Shown here piece after piece: positions 48,113 to 56,981 of a stretch of 64,000 nucleotides of DNA. The stretch is from Paucilactobacillus hokkaidonensis JCM 18461 (GTDB lineage Bacteria > Bacillota > Bacilli > Lactobacillales > Lactobacillaceae), in the NCBI RefSeq assembly GCF_000829395.1, contig NZ_AP014680.1, positions 310,001 to 374,000 on the forward strand, read 5' to 3'. The position numbers and the translations under genes were made by a program. Each line of letters starts with the position of its first letter. Position 1 is the first letter of the stretch. The notes below the pieces were generated by a model. It worked only from the letters and a program-made list of their open reading frames with translations, did not search any database and was not told the DNA's origin.

Positions 48113-49453
48113 ATGGCAGACTATGATGTGATTATAATTGGTGCTGGACCAGGCGGAATTGCGGCAGCTTATGGTCTACTCGCTAAAGGTGCAAAGGTAG
48201 CCATCGTTGAAGAAAATTTATGGGGTGGAACTTGTCCGAATCGGGGCTGTGATCCTAAAAAGATTTTATATGCCAGTGTAGAAGCAATTGAAAACGGACA
48301 GTATCTACAACACCATGGTTTAACTGGTGAATTAAAAGTCGACTGGTCTGCTTTGATGGATAATAAACGTCAATATACAAGTAAAATTCCGACTGGGACG
48401 AAGCAGGGATTGGATCATGCTAACATTGCTACGTTATCTGGTCATGCACAATTTTTAACTGACAATCAATTACAAGTTGGGGATCAGGTCGTTACGGCCA
48501 CTGATTACATTATTGCTACTGGTCAACGGCCAGCAATTTTACCGATTGAAGGAAAAGAATATTTTCAAACTAGTACTGATTTTTTGGATTTAGATGAATT
48601 ACCAAAATCAGTAACATTTGTTGGTGCAGGGTACGTAGCATTTGAACTAGCCACAATTGCCAACGCTGCAGGTAGTGATGTGCATATCATTCATCATAAT
48701 GATTGGCCATTGAAGGAATTTGATCAATCATTAGTGCAAGAATTAGTGGCTCAGATGAAGGCGCGAGGAATTAAGTTTGATTTTAATGTTGATTTAACTT
48801 CCATTCAAAAAGATGACGATCAATATGTTCTGAAAGATGACCAGCATTTTAGTTTACGGACTGATGCTGTATTTAGCACGGCTGGTAGAATTCCTAATAT
48901 TGATACAATGGGATTGGAAAATGTTGGTGTAGGAACTCTGAAGAAGGGTGTACAAGTTAATCATCGACTAAGAACGGATAATGCCCATATTTATGCGTTG
49001 GGGGATGTTATTGCGCGAGTTGGAAATGAACCGAAGTTAACCCCTGTAGCTTCATTTGAGGGGCGCTATTTAGCTAATTTGTTGACTAGCGAAAGTAATC
49101 GTCCAATTGAATATCCATTAATTCCTTCAGTCGTTTATGCGGCACCTAAGATTGCTCGGATTGGTGTCTCACCGACCGTTGGAAAAGGTGACCCGGATGA
49201 TTATGTTGTAAAAGATTTAGACCTAACAAATTGGTTTACTTATTTTCGACTTGGTGAACCGGTTGCCAAGGCCAGGGTTGTATTAGATAAACAAACTAAT
49301 ACAATCGTGGGAGCTCAAGTACTCAGTTCTAAAGCAGATGAACTAATTAACTATCTGACCACGGTTATTAATGAGCATCAAACAGTGGATGAAGTTCAAG
49401 CTGAGATTTTTGCTTATCCCACGGTTGCTAGTGATTTACCGTATTTATTTTAA
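48113..49453 (+). CDS. class I flavoprotein disulfide reductase lacking the catalytic His
   Basis: The 446-aa product has an FAD motif (IIIGAGPGGIAAAYGL), the redox pair in GGTCPNRGCDPKK (Cys-x4-Cys), an NAD(P) motif (FVGAGYVAFELATIA), and ALGDVIA before the dimerisation domain. The C-terminal HPxxxE dyad of glutathione and lipoamide reductases reads AYPTVASDLPYLF, so the acid/base His is Tyr. It may reduce a low-molecular-weight thiol disulfide or a quinone rather than glutathione. GGAGG supports ATG 48113. It lies 65 bases after the importer operon. Confidence 0.85.
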   Translation: MADYDVIIIGAGPGGIAAAYGLLAKGAKVAIVEENLWGGTCPNRGCDPKKILYASVEAIENGQYLQHHGLTGELKVDWSALMDNKRQYTSKIPTGTKQGLDHANIATLSGHAQFLTDNQLQVGDQVVTATDYIIATGQRPAILPIEGKEYFQTSTDFLDLDELPKSVTFVGAGYVAFELATIANAAGSDVHIIHHNDWPLKEFDQSLVQELVAQMKARGIKFDFNVDLTSIQKDDDQYVLKDDQHFSLRTDAVFSTAGRIPNIDTMGLENVGVGTLKKGVQVNHRLRTDNAHIYALGDVIARVGNEPKLTPVASFEGRYLANLLTSESNRPIEYPLIPSVVYAAPKIARIGVSPTVGKGDPDDYVVKDLDLTNWFTYFRLGEPVAKARVVLDKQTNTIVGAQVLSSKADELINYLTTVINEHQTVDEVQAEIFAYPTVASDLPYLF

Positions 49454-49582
49454 AAGTGTGAGCAACCGCGACTAGAAGATGAAGTATAACGTAAAAAAGA
49501 TCAGGACCTGATTCGAACTTTGAATCAGGCCCTGATCTTTTTTGGGCTATACGTAGTCTTCTGCGGTTGGTAAACACGTTTA
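49453..49582 (+). repeat. palindromic intergenic element, copy A11
   Basis: It runs from AAAGTGTGAGCAACCGCG to CACGTTT. The core pairs AAAAGATCAGGACCTGATTC with GAATCAGGCCCTGATCTTTT. It starts at the last base of the reductase stop. The flank TAGGCAATGAA is shared with A12. Beyond it, 49590-49985 is very AT-rich and shows no gene; it should hold the pilus promoter. Confidence 0.86.
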
Positions 49583-49985
49583 GGCAATGAAAAAGTAATG
49601 ATCTAATCCGATTCGTAGATCACTACTTTATTTGGTGCAATTAGTTTCCATTGATAATACTGATCTTATACCAGGCTTTATAGGTAATCTTATGCATAAA
49701 TACATAAATCTAATGGTGAATATTATTTACAAAGAGATATTATATTTTAAATATCATTAATATAAAGGCAAACTAATGCATAAAATAAATTAGCTTACAT
49801 ATAAAAGACATAAATTAGTTATTTGTAACTATAAATAGACCCATTCATATAATCTTCATAATTTAATTACACTTTCATCTAGTGCTAAGAATTGCTAATT
49901 AGTAAATTTGTCTTTAATATTAATAATGTAAACAATAAGTTTTTGTTAATCGATACCAATTAGATGTTGAATGGAGGTTGTATAA

Positions 49986-52907
49986 ATGGGGATGCCAAGG
50001 CGAAAAATTAGATGGCTGGGGGCGGTATTTGCGATTCTGGCCTTGGTCGCTGTTGATATAGTTAAGGTTAGTAATGTAGTGGCAACGCAAGTGCAGACTG
50101 ATATTGCGAAAGTAGTGAAGGCAGAGCTGACTGATCAAGAAGGGACTATTTTAACTAGCAGTGAAGCAGATACTGAACAGAGTTTGCATTTAGAACTGAA
50201 CTTAGATCCGACACAATTTAATGAAAATGGATTTATCAGTCTTGAATTGACACCAACAACAGTTGTATTAGCACAGAATAATCAAGAAATTATACCAGAA
50301 ATTAATGGTGAAAAACGTTCCGATTTAAAGATTAAATATGGTTATAACGAGAGTAAAAAAAGTTATGGCTTGAGCTATGATCAGAATCAATATACAACGC
50401 TGCAAGATCAAACGATTGAGTTAGATTTTAAAGTTCCAGTAACGACTGGTAGCAAGAATATTAACTCAGATGGTGATCAAATCAACTTACAAATTGGGGG
50501 CAATCAAGATCCACATTTGATTGGATCAATGGTGATTAAAATGACCAGTGAATCTAGTTTCGAATCGCAGGCTAGTTCAGAAAGTCAGGGTAGTGAAGGA
50601 TCTGTAACTAAAGCAGAATCTGTTGATGAAGACGGAGAAAGTGATACTGAAGTTACTAAAAAATCCGAAAAGACTGAAAGTAAGGCAGATAAAGATAAGG
50701 CCGAAAATAAGGGACTAACAACAGATCCTAGTGAAGGGTTATCAGGTTCTGTCAATGCTTACCAAACGACAATCGACCAAAGTATATTTTCAGATATGAA
50801 TATTTACTCTAAGAATGCAAATGAAAAAGACAAAACAGTCAACGTTACTGGAGAGAAAAGTAACCCAGGATCGCTTTCCAATGCGGATCAAATTAGGAGT
50901 AATTATTACACGAGTTATCAAGCTGGGGGTTCAAGTAAGGCAGTAATGTATGGAGCAAATACAAACAATACCAATATAGCGGGTGAAAGACTAGTAGTGG
51001 ATTATTCGCATGTTGGGACCTATCAGTCAGCTACTGGATATCACGATATGGGAGCGATGCTAGTAATTACTAATATTCAGCCCGGAACAAGATCAACGGG
51101 ATGGACCAGTAGCGATATATTCATCGATTTTTCTAACAACTTTTTTTCGGGATTAACTTATGGACAAGTGCACCAATTTGATGTTGATGTTATTTACTAC
51201 GATGCTGACACTAAGGCCAAACTAAACATTCAAAAGGATTCCGATGATGGTTCTAATTCCTTCATGACCTTTGGTTCGTTGAATGGTAATAGAGATGGGA
51301 ATGAGTTTGCTGGTACAAGAGAAAAACATACTTCGATTTTATCGACTGGGTCACTTGTTACTGATAACGATGACGGTTGGTATGAGGGAAAAGGTACTGG
51401 AATTTGGGATGGTAGTGAAGATTGGACTCAAAATGGATACTTTGGTGATTTTCTTGGATCAAGTAACTTTGAAAAAAGCGCAGTTTCATTTGTACTCGAA
51501 GGTGAGACAAATCAATTCATGCTAAAAAGTGATTATGGGTTCACCTGGCAATCGTTTGCTAGTGGTAGTTTGGAGCCCATGAAACCAGGCAAACCTAGTA
51601 AAACAGTAACTACAAATCCTAATTATGATAAGAATAATGAATTAGATATTACGCAAGCTGGACAGGGACATGTCACGGTGAATGATATCGATGACCATTA
51701 TTATTTCATTTATCAACCAACATTTAAAATTCCGGAATCAACAATTGCAAAGCCCAATGAAATTGTTTTAACCGACTTATTGCCAAAGGGTGTTATCTTG
51801 AAGGAAAACAGTGATATTGTTCTGTTTAATACTGATGGCGAGGAGATTAAAGTTAAAAGCGGAACCCTAAAAGATGAGATGGTTGGAGGCAGTCAAGACG
51901 TTACGTATGAGTTAAGTACCGAGCAAATAGAAGCAATTAAATTTGATGGCGGTGAATTTGCATTCAGATTAAATGTTTCGGTTGACCAGGGAAATAAACC
52001 TAATGAAGGGCAAGAACCATTCCAGATGCCTAATACTGCCAATGTTGCGTTTAATTCTGGGGGCAAACATAACTACAGTGATAATACAAATACAGTAATT
52101 ACTCAGTTGACCCCAAATGAAGCATTTGGAATTAGTAAAGTTGGAGAACGTTTAAGTGAGCCTGGTGAACTAGATAATTTAGTTGGTGTTACATTCGATG
52201 TTCGTGAAGCGGGTTCAGGAAGCGGAGCTAAAGTCGAAACGGATAATAACGGTTGGGCAAAGCTTGATGATTTAATAGCAGGTAAAACATACGTTATTAC
52301 AGAAATGTCCACGGTGAATGGATATGTAAAACTGACTGAAGAAATTAAATTTAAAGTTGAAAATAATAAGTTGGTTATTGTTGATGATCCAGCGGGGGCA
52401 GCCAGTGTGACCGGTGATGGATTATCGATCAAGATTGTTAATAAGTTACAGTTAGGGGATGCCAACTTTGTAAAAATTGATGAACGTACCAAAGAAAAGT
52501 TAGAAGGAGCGCAATTTGCGATTGCAAAAGATGAAGCTAAAAGTGCCTATGCACTTTTAGATGATGACCATAAATTCATTCGTTGGACGGATAGAATTCA
52601 AGACGCTACTAAAGTAACTAGTGACAAAAATGGTGAATTTAAAGTTAGCGGGTTGCCTTATGGAACATATTATTTAGAAGAAACCAGTGCACCTGAGAAT
52701 TATGATCAACTCGATAAGCTAGTTAAATTTATGATTGATGATAAATCTGGGTCTAAAGAAGTTCAAGAAATCGAAAACCGTCATAAAGATGATTATGGAT
52801 TGCCGGTTACCGGGGGCATCGGTATTTGGGCTCTGATTGCAGCTGGATTAATTGCTGTCACAGGTAGTTGGTACATCTATCGTCGTTCGCGTAAACACAC
52901 ACTTTAA
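49986..52907 (+). CDS. large LPxTG pilin/adhesin (probable tip subunit) with SpaA-like domains
   Basis: The 973-aa product has a signal peptide (about 8-33), an N-terminal WxL/adhesin-like beta region, a low-complexity Ser/Glu/Lys linker (about 190-250), a central domain, an isopeptide-forming fimbrial D2-like domain (EIVLTDLLPKGVIL), two SpaA/Cna-B domains with E-boxes (YVITEMSTVNGY and YYLEETSAPENY), and the sorting signal LPVTGG plus a hydrophobic helix and RRSRK. It is first in a pilus operon and longer than the next pilin, as tip adhesins often are. GGAGG precedes ATG by 8 bases. Confidence 0.88.
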   Translation: MGMPRRKIRWLGAVFAILALVAVDIVKVSNVVATQVQTDIAKVVKAELTDQEGTILTSSEADTEQSLHLELNLDPTQFNENGFISLELTPTTVVLAQNNQEIIPEINGEKRSDLKIKYGYNESKKSYGLSYDQNQYTTLQDQTIELDFKVPVTTGSKNINSDGDQINLQIGGNQDPHLIGSMVIKMTSESSFESQASSESQGSEGSVTKAESVDEDGESDTEVTKKSEKTESKADKDKAENKGLTTDPSEGLSGSVNAYQTTIDQSIFSDMNIYSKNANEKDKTVNVTGEKSNPGSLSNADQIRSNYYTSYQAGGSSKAVMYGANTNNTNIAGERLVVDYSHVGTYQSATGYHDMGAMLVITNIQPGTRSTGWTSSDIFIDFSNNFFSGLTYGQVHQFDVDVIYYDADTKAKLNIQKDSDDGSNSFMTFGSLNGNRDGNEFAGTREKHTSILSTGSLVTDNDDGWYEGKGTGIWDGSEDWTQNGYFGDFLGSSNFEKSAVSFVLEGETNQFMLKSDYGFTWQSFASGSLEPMKPGKPSKTVTTNPNYDKNNELDITQAGQGHVTVNDIDDHYYFIYQPTFKIPESTIAKPNEIVLTDLLPKGVILKENSDIVLFNTDGEEIKVKSGTLKDEMVGGSQDVTYELSTEQIEAIKFDGGEFAFRLNVSVDQGNKPNEGQEPFQMPNTANVAFNSGGKHNYSDNTNTVITQLTPNEAFGISKVGERLSEPGELDNLVGVTFDVREAGSGSGAKVETDNNGWAKLDDLIAGKTYVITEMSTVNGYVKLTEEIKFKVENNKLVIVDDPAGAASVTGDGLSIKIVNKLQLGDANFVKIDERTKEKLEGAQFAIAKDEAKSAYALLDDDHKFIRWTDRIQDATKVTSDKNGEFKVSGLPYGTYYLEETSAPENYDQLDKLVKFMIDDKSGSKEVQEIENRHKDDYGLPVTGGIGIWALIAAGLIAVTGSWYIYRRSRKHTL

Positions 52908-52929
52908 TATTCGAAAGGGGAACGACACC

Positions 52930-54360
52930 ATGCAAATTAAAAAAATATGGAAACGAGTTGGAACGTTGGCCGCAGCAGCAATGTTGATGGCACCATTAGG
53001 AGGATCGTTAGTTGGTGGAGCACATACTAGTGCTAAAGCAGACGTTACTGAAAACAAAGTTGACATTAAACTGCATAAAATGGAGACAGGTGACGCCAGT
53101 AGCAATCTAATTGAAAATACAGGTGATGAATTAGACACTGGGACGAATGTAATATATGATCCAGACAAATATGGTGACGTTGAATTTACACTCTATGATG
53201 TTAGTTCATGGTTTGATGGTAAAGAAGATATTACTAAAGATGAATTTACTAAAATTAGAGATGAAAAGATTAAAGCTTTGAGCTCAGAAGGAAATATCGA
53301 AGAAGCAATTGAACATCAGAATAATTATTTAGGAAACGATGGAACAATTGTAAAACAAGGGACCTATGATTCTGGTGAAACAGCAGATTTTACAAACGGT
53401 GTATTTAATATTAACGGAATATTAAATAGTGGCTACTATCTAATTGTTGAAACAGGTGTTTCTGGAAATAATGTTAATAAAATAAGTGTCCCATTGCTTT
53501 TTAAATTACCATTAGCCAATAAACCAAATGGTAGTGATATTCACTTATATGCCAAAAACCAAATTCAAACAGCAGATCCTACTGTGATTAAAGAAGGACA
53601 AGATATTAATGAGCCTGATAAATGGATAAATTTAAAAGACGTTGAATTTAAATTAACAGATTCTTCGGGAGCCCAAGTAGGTTCTAACGTTGTAACTGAT
53701 AAAGATGGTAAATTAATCTTTGAATCGTTAAAGCCTGGTGCAACATATACGTTAACTGAAATTTCTAATCCGAATGATGGTTACGGTGATACGAAAGTTA
53801 CAGTAACTTTTAAAGTTGATAAGGACGGCAATATTGTTGATGGTTGGACCGCCAATCCCCAAAAGTCAGTGATAGTTAACGGTTCAACTATCACAATTCG
53901 AAACTTTCTTAACCTGGGTTCAAAAACTTTCCAAAAAACTGATGAAAGTGGACAAGATTTAGCTGGAGCAGAGTTTATTGTTCAGCACCCAACTGACGAT
54001 AGTAAATATGCACAGTTTGATAAAGATTATAAATTTGTTAAGTGGGGCAGTGAAGCAAATGCAACAGACATCATCGCTAACAGTAGTGGGCAATTCACTA
54101 TTTCGGGATTACCTTTTGATGATGGTTACAGGTTAATCGAAACAAAATCACCAGACGGATATTCTAAACTTGGTGAAGCAAAGACGTTTAATATTAATAG
54201 TAAATCTGGTACCACAAGTGAAAGAAAAATCGAAAATAAGAAGTATGACCTTCCAATCACAGGGGGGATGGGATTACTACTCTTCATTCTTGCTGGTTTA
54301 GCGTTAATGGGGACATCAGTATATCTATATCGTCGTAACAAGCGTCAAGCTAACAAATAG
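52930..54360 (+). CDS. LPxTG major (backbone) pilin
   Basis: The 476-aa product has a signal peptide ending near AKADVTEN, an N-terminal FimA/SpaA-like domain, a pilin motif variant HLYAKN (Lys used for polymerisation; consensus YPKN), two SpaA/Cna-B domains with E-boxes (YTLTEISNPNDGY, YRLIETKSPDGY), and LPITGG with hydrophobic helix and basic tail. AAAGGGG supports ATG 52930 rather than an upstream ATG in the tip gene. It probably forms the shaft polymerised by the adjacent sortase C. Confidence 0.9.
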   Translation: MQIKKIWKRVGTLAAAAMLMAPLGGSLVGGAHTSAKADVTENKVDIKLHKMETGDASSNLIENTGDELDTGTNVIYDPDKYGDVEFTLYDVSSWFDGKEDITKDEFTKIRDEKIKALSSEGNIEEAIEHQNNYLGNDGTIVKQGTYDSGETADFTNGVFNINGILNSGYYLIVETGVSGNNVNKISVPLLFKLPLANKPNGSDIHLYAKNQIQTADPTVIKEGQDINEPDKWINLKDVEFKLTDSSGAQVGSNVVTDKDGKLIFESLKPGATYTLTEISNPNDGYGDTKVTVTFKVDKDGNIVDGWTANPQKSVIVNGSTITIRNFLNLGSKTFQKTDESGQDLAGAEFIVQHPTDDSKYAQFDKDYKFVKWGSEANATDIIANSSGQFTISGLPFDDGYRLIETKSPDGYSKLGEAKTFNINSKSGTTSERKIENKKYDLPITGGMGLLLFILAGLALMGTSVYLYRRNKRQANK

Positions 54361-54372
54361 TATTAGTTTTTG

Positions 54373-54402
54373 AAATTGTGGTTAAAGTTAACCACAATTT
54401 TT
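54373..54402 (+). terminator. terminator between backbone pilin and sortase genes
   Basis: AAATTGTGGTTAA pairs with TTAACCACAATTT across a 2-base loop, then T5. It lies between the backbone pilin and srtC and should reduce sortase transcription relative to pilin. Confidence 0.75.
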
Positions 54403-54434
54403 ATACATATCATTTAACTCAGGAGGTGACCAGT

Positions 54435-55223
54435 TTGGGAAAAATACAAAAAGTAATCATTGTACTGCTGTTTACATTTGGTGTTGGTGTGCTGGTCTAT
54501 CCGTTGGCTCATAACATTTATGCTTGGAATGAACAAACTGCGACTGTTAGTAAATATCGTAATGAAATTGGATCAATGGCTGATGAAAAAAGGCAGCAAT
54601 TAATTGATGTAATGAATAGGTATAATCCGTGGGCTAGTAAAGAAGAACGGAACAAACAAACAAAAAAATATCCTAACACTATCAATGCTATGCCAGTTTT
54701 AGGAACCTTGACTATTCCTAAAATTAAGGTTGATTTACCAATTTATGAAGGAACTAGTGATCGTCAACTTAACAAAGGAGTGGGCCTTCTTAAAGGGACG
54801 GATATGATAAATGGGGGTAAAGGAAAGCATTCTGTTTTGACTGCTCATCGAGGGTTACCAGGAGCACGGTTATTCACTGATTTGCCTAAGCTTAAAATTG
54901 GGGACAAATTTTATTTACAAACACCGGCCAAGTTAATGACGTACAAAGTTGATCAAATTAAGATAATCAAGCCTAGCCAAATTAACAGTTTAAAACCAGT
55001 GATTAATCAAGATTATATGACCTTGATGACATGTACGCCCTACATGTTAAATACTCATCGTTTACTTGTCCGAGGACATCGAATTGTTAATGATGTCCAA
55101 ACACCACCTAAAGTTAAATCACCAATTTGGGGCTATGTATTAGGACTAATTGCAGTTGCCCTCGCATCATTATTTGCAGCCTACCGTTTCTGGAAAAACT
55201 CGCGAGGAGGGCCAGGACAATGA
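54435..55223 (+). CDS. srtC: class C pilus-assembly sortase
   Basis: The 262-aa product has an N-terminal TM helix, catalytic His138 (LTAHRGLPG), Cys200 (TLMTCTPYM), Arg in RLLVRGHRI, and a C-terminal TM helix, all typical of class C enzymes that cross-link pilins. I assign a TTG start at 54435 because AGGAGGTGA lies 8 bases before it; the upstream ATG at 54378 has no site and lies within the terminator. It overlaps the next sortase gene by 4 bases. Confidence 0.88.
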   Translation: MGKIQKVIIVLLFTFGVGVLVYPLAHNIYAWNEQTATVSKYRNEIGSMADEKRQQLIDVMNRYNPWASKEERNKQTKKYPNTINAMPVLGTLTIPKIKVDLPIYEGTSDRQLNKGVGLLKGTDMINGGKGKHSVLTAHRGLPGARLFTDLPKLKIGDKFYLQTPAKLMTYKVDQIKIIKPSQINSLKPVINQDYMTLMTCTPYMLNTHRLLVRGHRIVNDVQTPPKVKSPIWGYVLGLIAVALASLFAAYRFWKNSRGGPGQ

Positions 55224-55885
55224 AAAAATACCACCTCAAGCAAGGATTATTAATTATTACATTTATCGTGGGAGTTCTCATGTTGGCCATTGTTGTTTTT
55301 AATGGCCCTCTGCTACAACACGCCACTAAGCAACGAATTCAAGACGACATTACTCCGACTAAAGTGCAAGCTGATAGTAAAAGAATTGACGAGGCTGATT
55401 TTAATTATGATAATACGACCGCATTATCGCCATTGGTAGCACCATTGGAAGCTGCCAGGAGCGTAATTGCTAATGAAGATCGTAATGACAGCGACTATTT
55501 AGCCGTTGGAACTATCAAAATTCCAGCGGTTTCATTGAATTTACCAATTGGCTTGGGTCTTAGTAAAGCGGTGCTATCTGTGGGTGCAGGGACAATGAAA
55601 AGTGAACAAAAATTGGGACAAGGTAATTATGCGTTAGCTGGACATCATATGAATAATCCCAATGTTTTGTTCAGTCCATTGATGCGTGTTAAAAAAGGAA
55701 ATATGATCTATATATCAGATACACAGCAAACGTATCAATATCGAGTTACTAGTATTAAACATGTCAACAAGCAACAGTCGAGTGTCGTTGACGACATACC
55801 TGGTAAAGAACTGGTAACGTTAGTGACTTGTGATCGTGCATATGGAACGGATTCGCGGTTGATTGTACAAGGAGAACGAGTGTGA
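55220..55885 (+). CDS. class A-like sortase
   Basis: The 221-aa product has one N-terminal TM helix, AGHHMNNPNVLF with catalytic His (142 or 143), TLVTCDRAYG with Cys204, and the Arg in SRLIVQGERV. It has no C-terminal helix, which fits class A. It may attach finished pili to peptidoglycan. The ATGA overlap with srtC shows translational coupling. Its TGA stop lies inside element A12. Confidence 0.86.
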   Translation: MKKYHLKQGLLIITFIVGVLMLAIVVFNGPLLQHATKQRIQDDITPTKVQADSKRIDEADFNYDNTTALSPLVAPLEAARSVIANEDRNDSDYLAVGTIKIPAVSLNLPIGLGLSKAVLSVGAGTMKSEQKLGQGNYALAGHHMNNPNVLFSPLMRVKKGNMIYISDTQQTYQYRVTSIKHVNKQQSSVVDDIPGKELVTLVTCDRAYGTDSRLIVQGERV

Positions 55886-55917
55886 GCAACGTCTTCTGCG
55901 ATTGGCAAACACGTTTA
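55877..55917 (+). repeat. collapsed palindromic element, copy A12
   Basis: CGAGTGTGAGCAAC joins directly to GTCTTCTGCGATTGGCAAAC and ACGTTT, so only the two ends remain and the hairpin is deleted. The flanks match A11. It supplies the sortase stop codon. Confidence 0.75.
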
Positions 55918-55998
55918 GGCAATGAAGAGATGAAACATGACAATTTTAGTTGAATGATACTCAATTATTTTTAATTTTTACTAACTATTTTAATTGAA

Positions 55999-56123
55999 TA
56001 AACGTGTGAACAGCCGCAAAAGACTGCACATAACAATAAAACCGGCAACATGATTCAAAGCTCAAATCATATTGCCGGTTTTACCGTTATGCTCCGTCTT
56101 CTGCTCGTGGCTGTTCGCACTCT
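55999..56123 (-). repeat. palindromic intergenic element, copy A13
   Basis: It runs from TAAACGTGTGAACAGCCGC to CACTCT. The core pairs AAAACCGGCAACATGATTC with AATCATATTGCCGGTTTT; the outer arms GAACAGCC and GGCTGTTC pair. Confidence 0.87.
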
Positions 56124-56134
56124 TTCTTAAGCAA

Positions 56135-56245
56135 ATTCACATTCTATTCACAAAATTCCACCATAAATTCATATTTTTACATGTATTATTTATTATTTAT
56201 CACGTAGATACTTCAAATCCAACCTGTAAAGTAATGAGTAATTTA
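56135..56245 (+). promoter_or_regulatory. duplicated control region, copy 1
   Basis: ATTCAC at 56135, ATTCAC at 56146 and ATTCAT at 56167 (spacing 11 and 21), followed at +67 by a 44-bp block starting ACGTAGATA and containing TTCAAATCCA and TGTAAAGTA. The same array recurs at 60911-61021 with identical spacing. The core promoter is not obvious. Confidence 0.78.
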
Positions 56246-56260
56246 ATTCTGAAAGGGTGG

Positions 56261-56371
56261 ATGACATTTATGAAAAAACAGCAGGTATTGAAACACGCAC
56301 TTTGGATTGCTAGTAGCGTTATTACAGTTGTAGTAGTTGCCGCCACAGTCTATCAAACACAGCGTTATTAA
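56261..56371 (+). CDS. single-helix micro-peptide (33-36 aa)
   Basis: The product has a Lys/His N terminus, one hydrophobic helix (LWIASSVITVVVVAATVY) and a short TQRY tail. ATG 56261 or 56270 may start it, behind AAAGGGTGG. It could be a true membrane micro-protein or the relic of a binding-protein signal anchor, because an SsuA-type protein is missing from the window. It is the first gene after control region copy 1. Confidence 0.55.
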   Translation: MTFMKKQQVLKHALWIASSVITVVVVAATVYQTQRY

Positions 56372-56387
56372 AAGGGAAGTGAATACA

Positions 56388-56960
56388 ATGGAAAAAGCAC
56401 TGTTAGAACTTAATCAAATTGGACAAACGGATGTCGAACTTCAAAAAGTTAATTTAACCATTATGCCAACGGATTTTGTTGCTATTGTAGGACTGAATAG
56501 TGTGAATAAACATGCACTTATTGAATTCGTGACTGGATCAAGGCAACCAAAAAATGGTGAAGTTAATTGGACAGGTACTAGATCCGTTCGAGTAATTTCA
56601 CAGCATAATCGAACGGATCTAATAAAAGCAACCGCGGAGCAACGATTTCGGTTAGCATTAGCTCGTTCGTTAGTAAATCGACCAAGCTTATTAATATTAG
56701 ATGATCCATTTGGATCGTTGAATATGGCAGTCAAACGTGAATTGTACCAATTAGTTAATAAAATCGGTACTCAAATGAAAGCAGCAGTTTTACTACTAAC
56801 ACATGATGTTAACGAAGCTGCCCGGATGGCACAACGAGTTATTGGCATTCGAAATGGCAGCAATCAGTTCGAAGAGTGTGGTGCCAGGGGATGTGATGAG
56901 CAAAAAATCGATCAAGTCACTGACAGTCTATTTAACGATCTGGTCAACGTAGCATACTAG
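56388..56960 (+). CDS. degenerate SsuB/TauB-like ABC ATPase
   Basis: The 190-aa product aligns with SsuB-type ATPases but key motifs are broken. Walker A reads VGLNSVNKH (Lys41 kept, Gly residues lost), the LSGGQ signature reads TAEQRFRLALARSL, and Walker B LLILDDPFGSLN has Asp in place of the catalytic Glu; the switch His (LLTHDVNEA) is kept. The frame is intact, so it is not a simple pseudogene. No permease is adjacent. It may be a regulatory or partner subunit for the ABC system at 61063. Confidence 0.78.
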   Translation: MEKALLELNQIGQTDVELQKVNLTIMPTDFVAIVGLNSVNKHALIEFVTGSRQPKNGEVNWTGTRSVRVISQHNRTDLIKATAEQRFRLALARSLVNRPSLLILDDPFGSLNMAVKRELYQLVNKIGTQMKAAVLLLTHDVNEAARMAQRVIGIRNGSNQFEECGARGCDEQKIDQVTDSLFNDLVNVAY

Positions 56961-56981
56961 ATAATGAAAGTGAGAAAAACA

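Noticed and set aside
52852-52930. A longer backbone pilin starting at 52852
   Set aside because: It would overlap the sorting signal of the previous pilin and place extra residues before a good signal peptide; AAAGGGG supports 52930.
56072-56260. A 99-aa protein beginning at 56072
   Set aside because: Its first 60 codons run through element A13 and the ATTCAY control region; only the end with its own ribosome site looks real.
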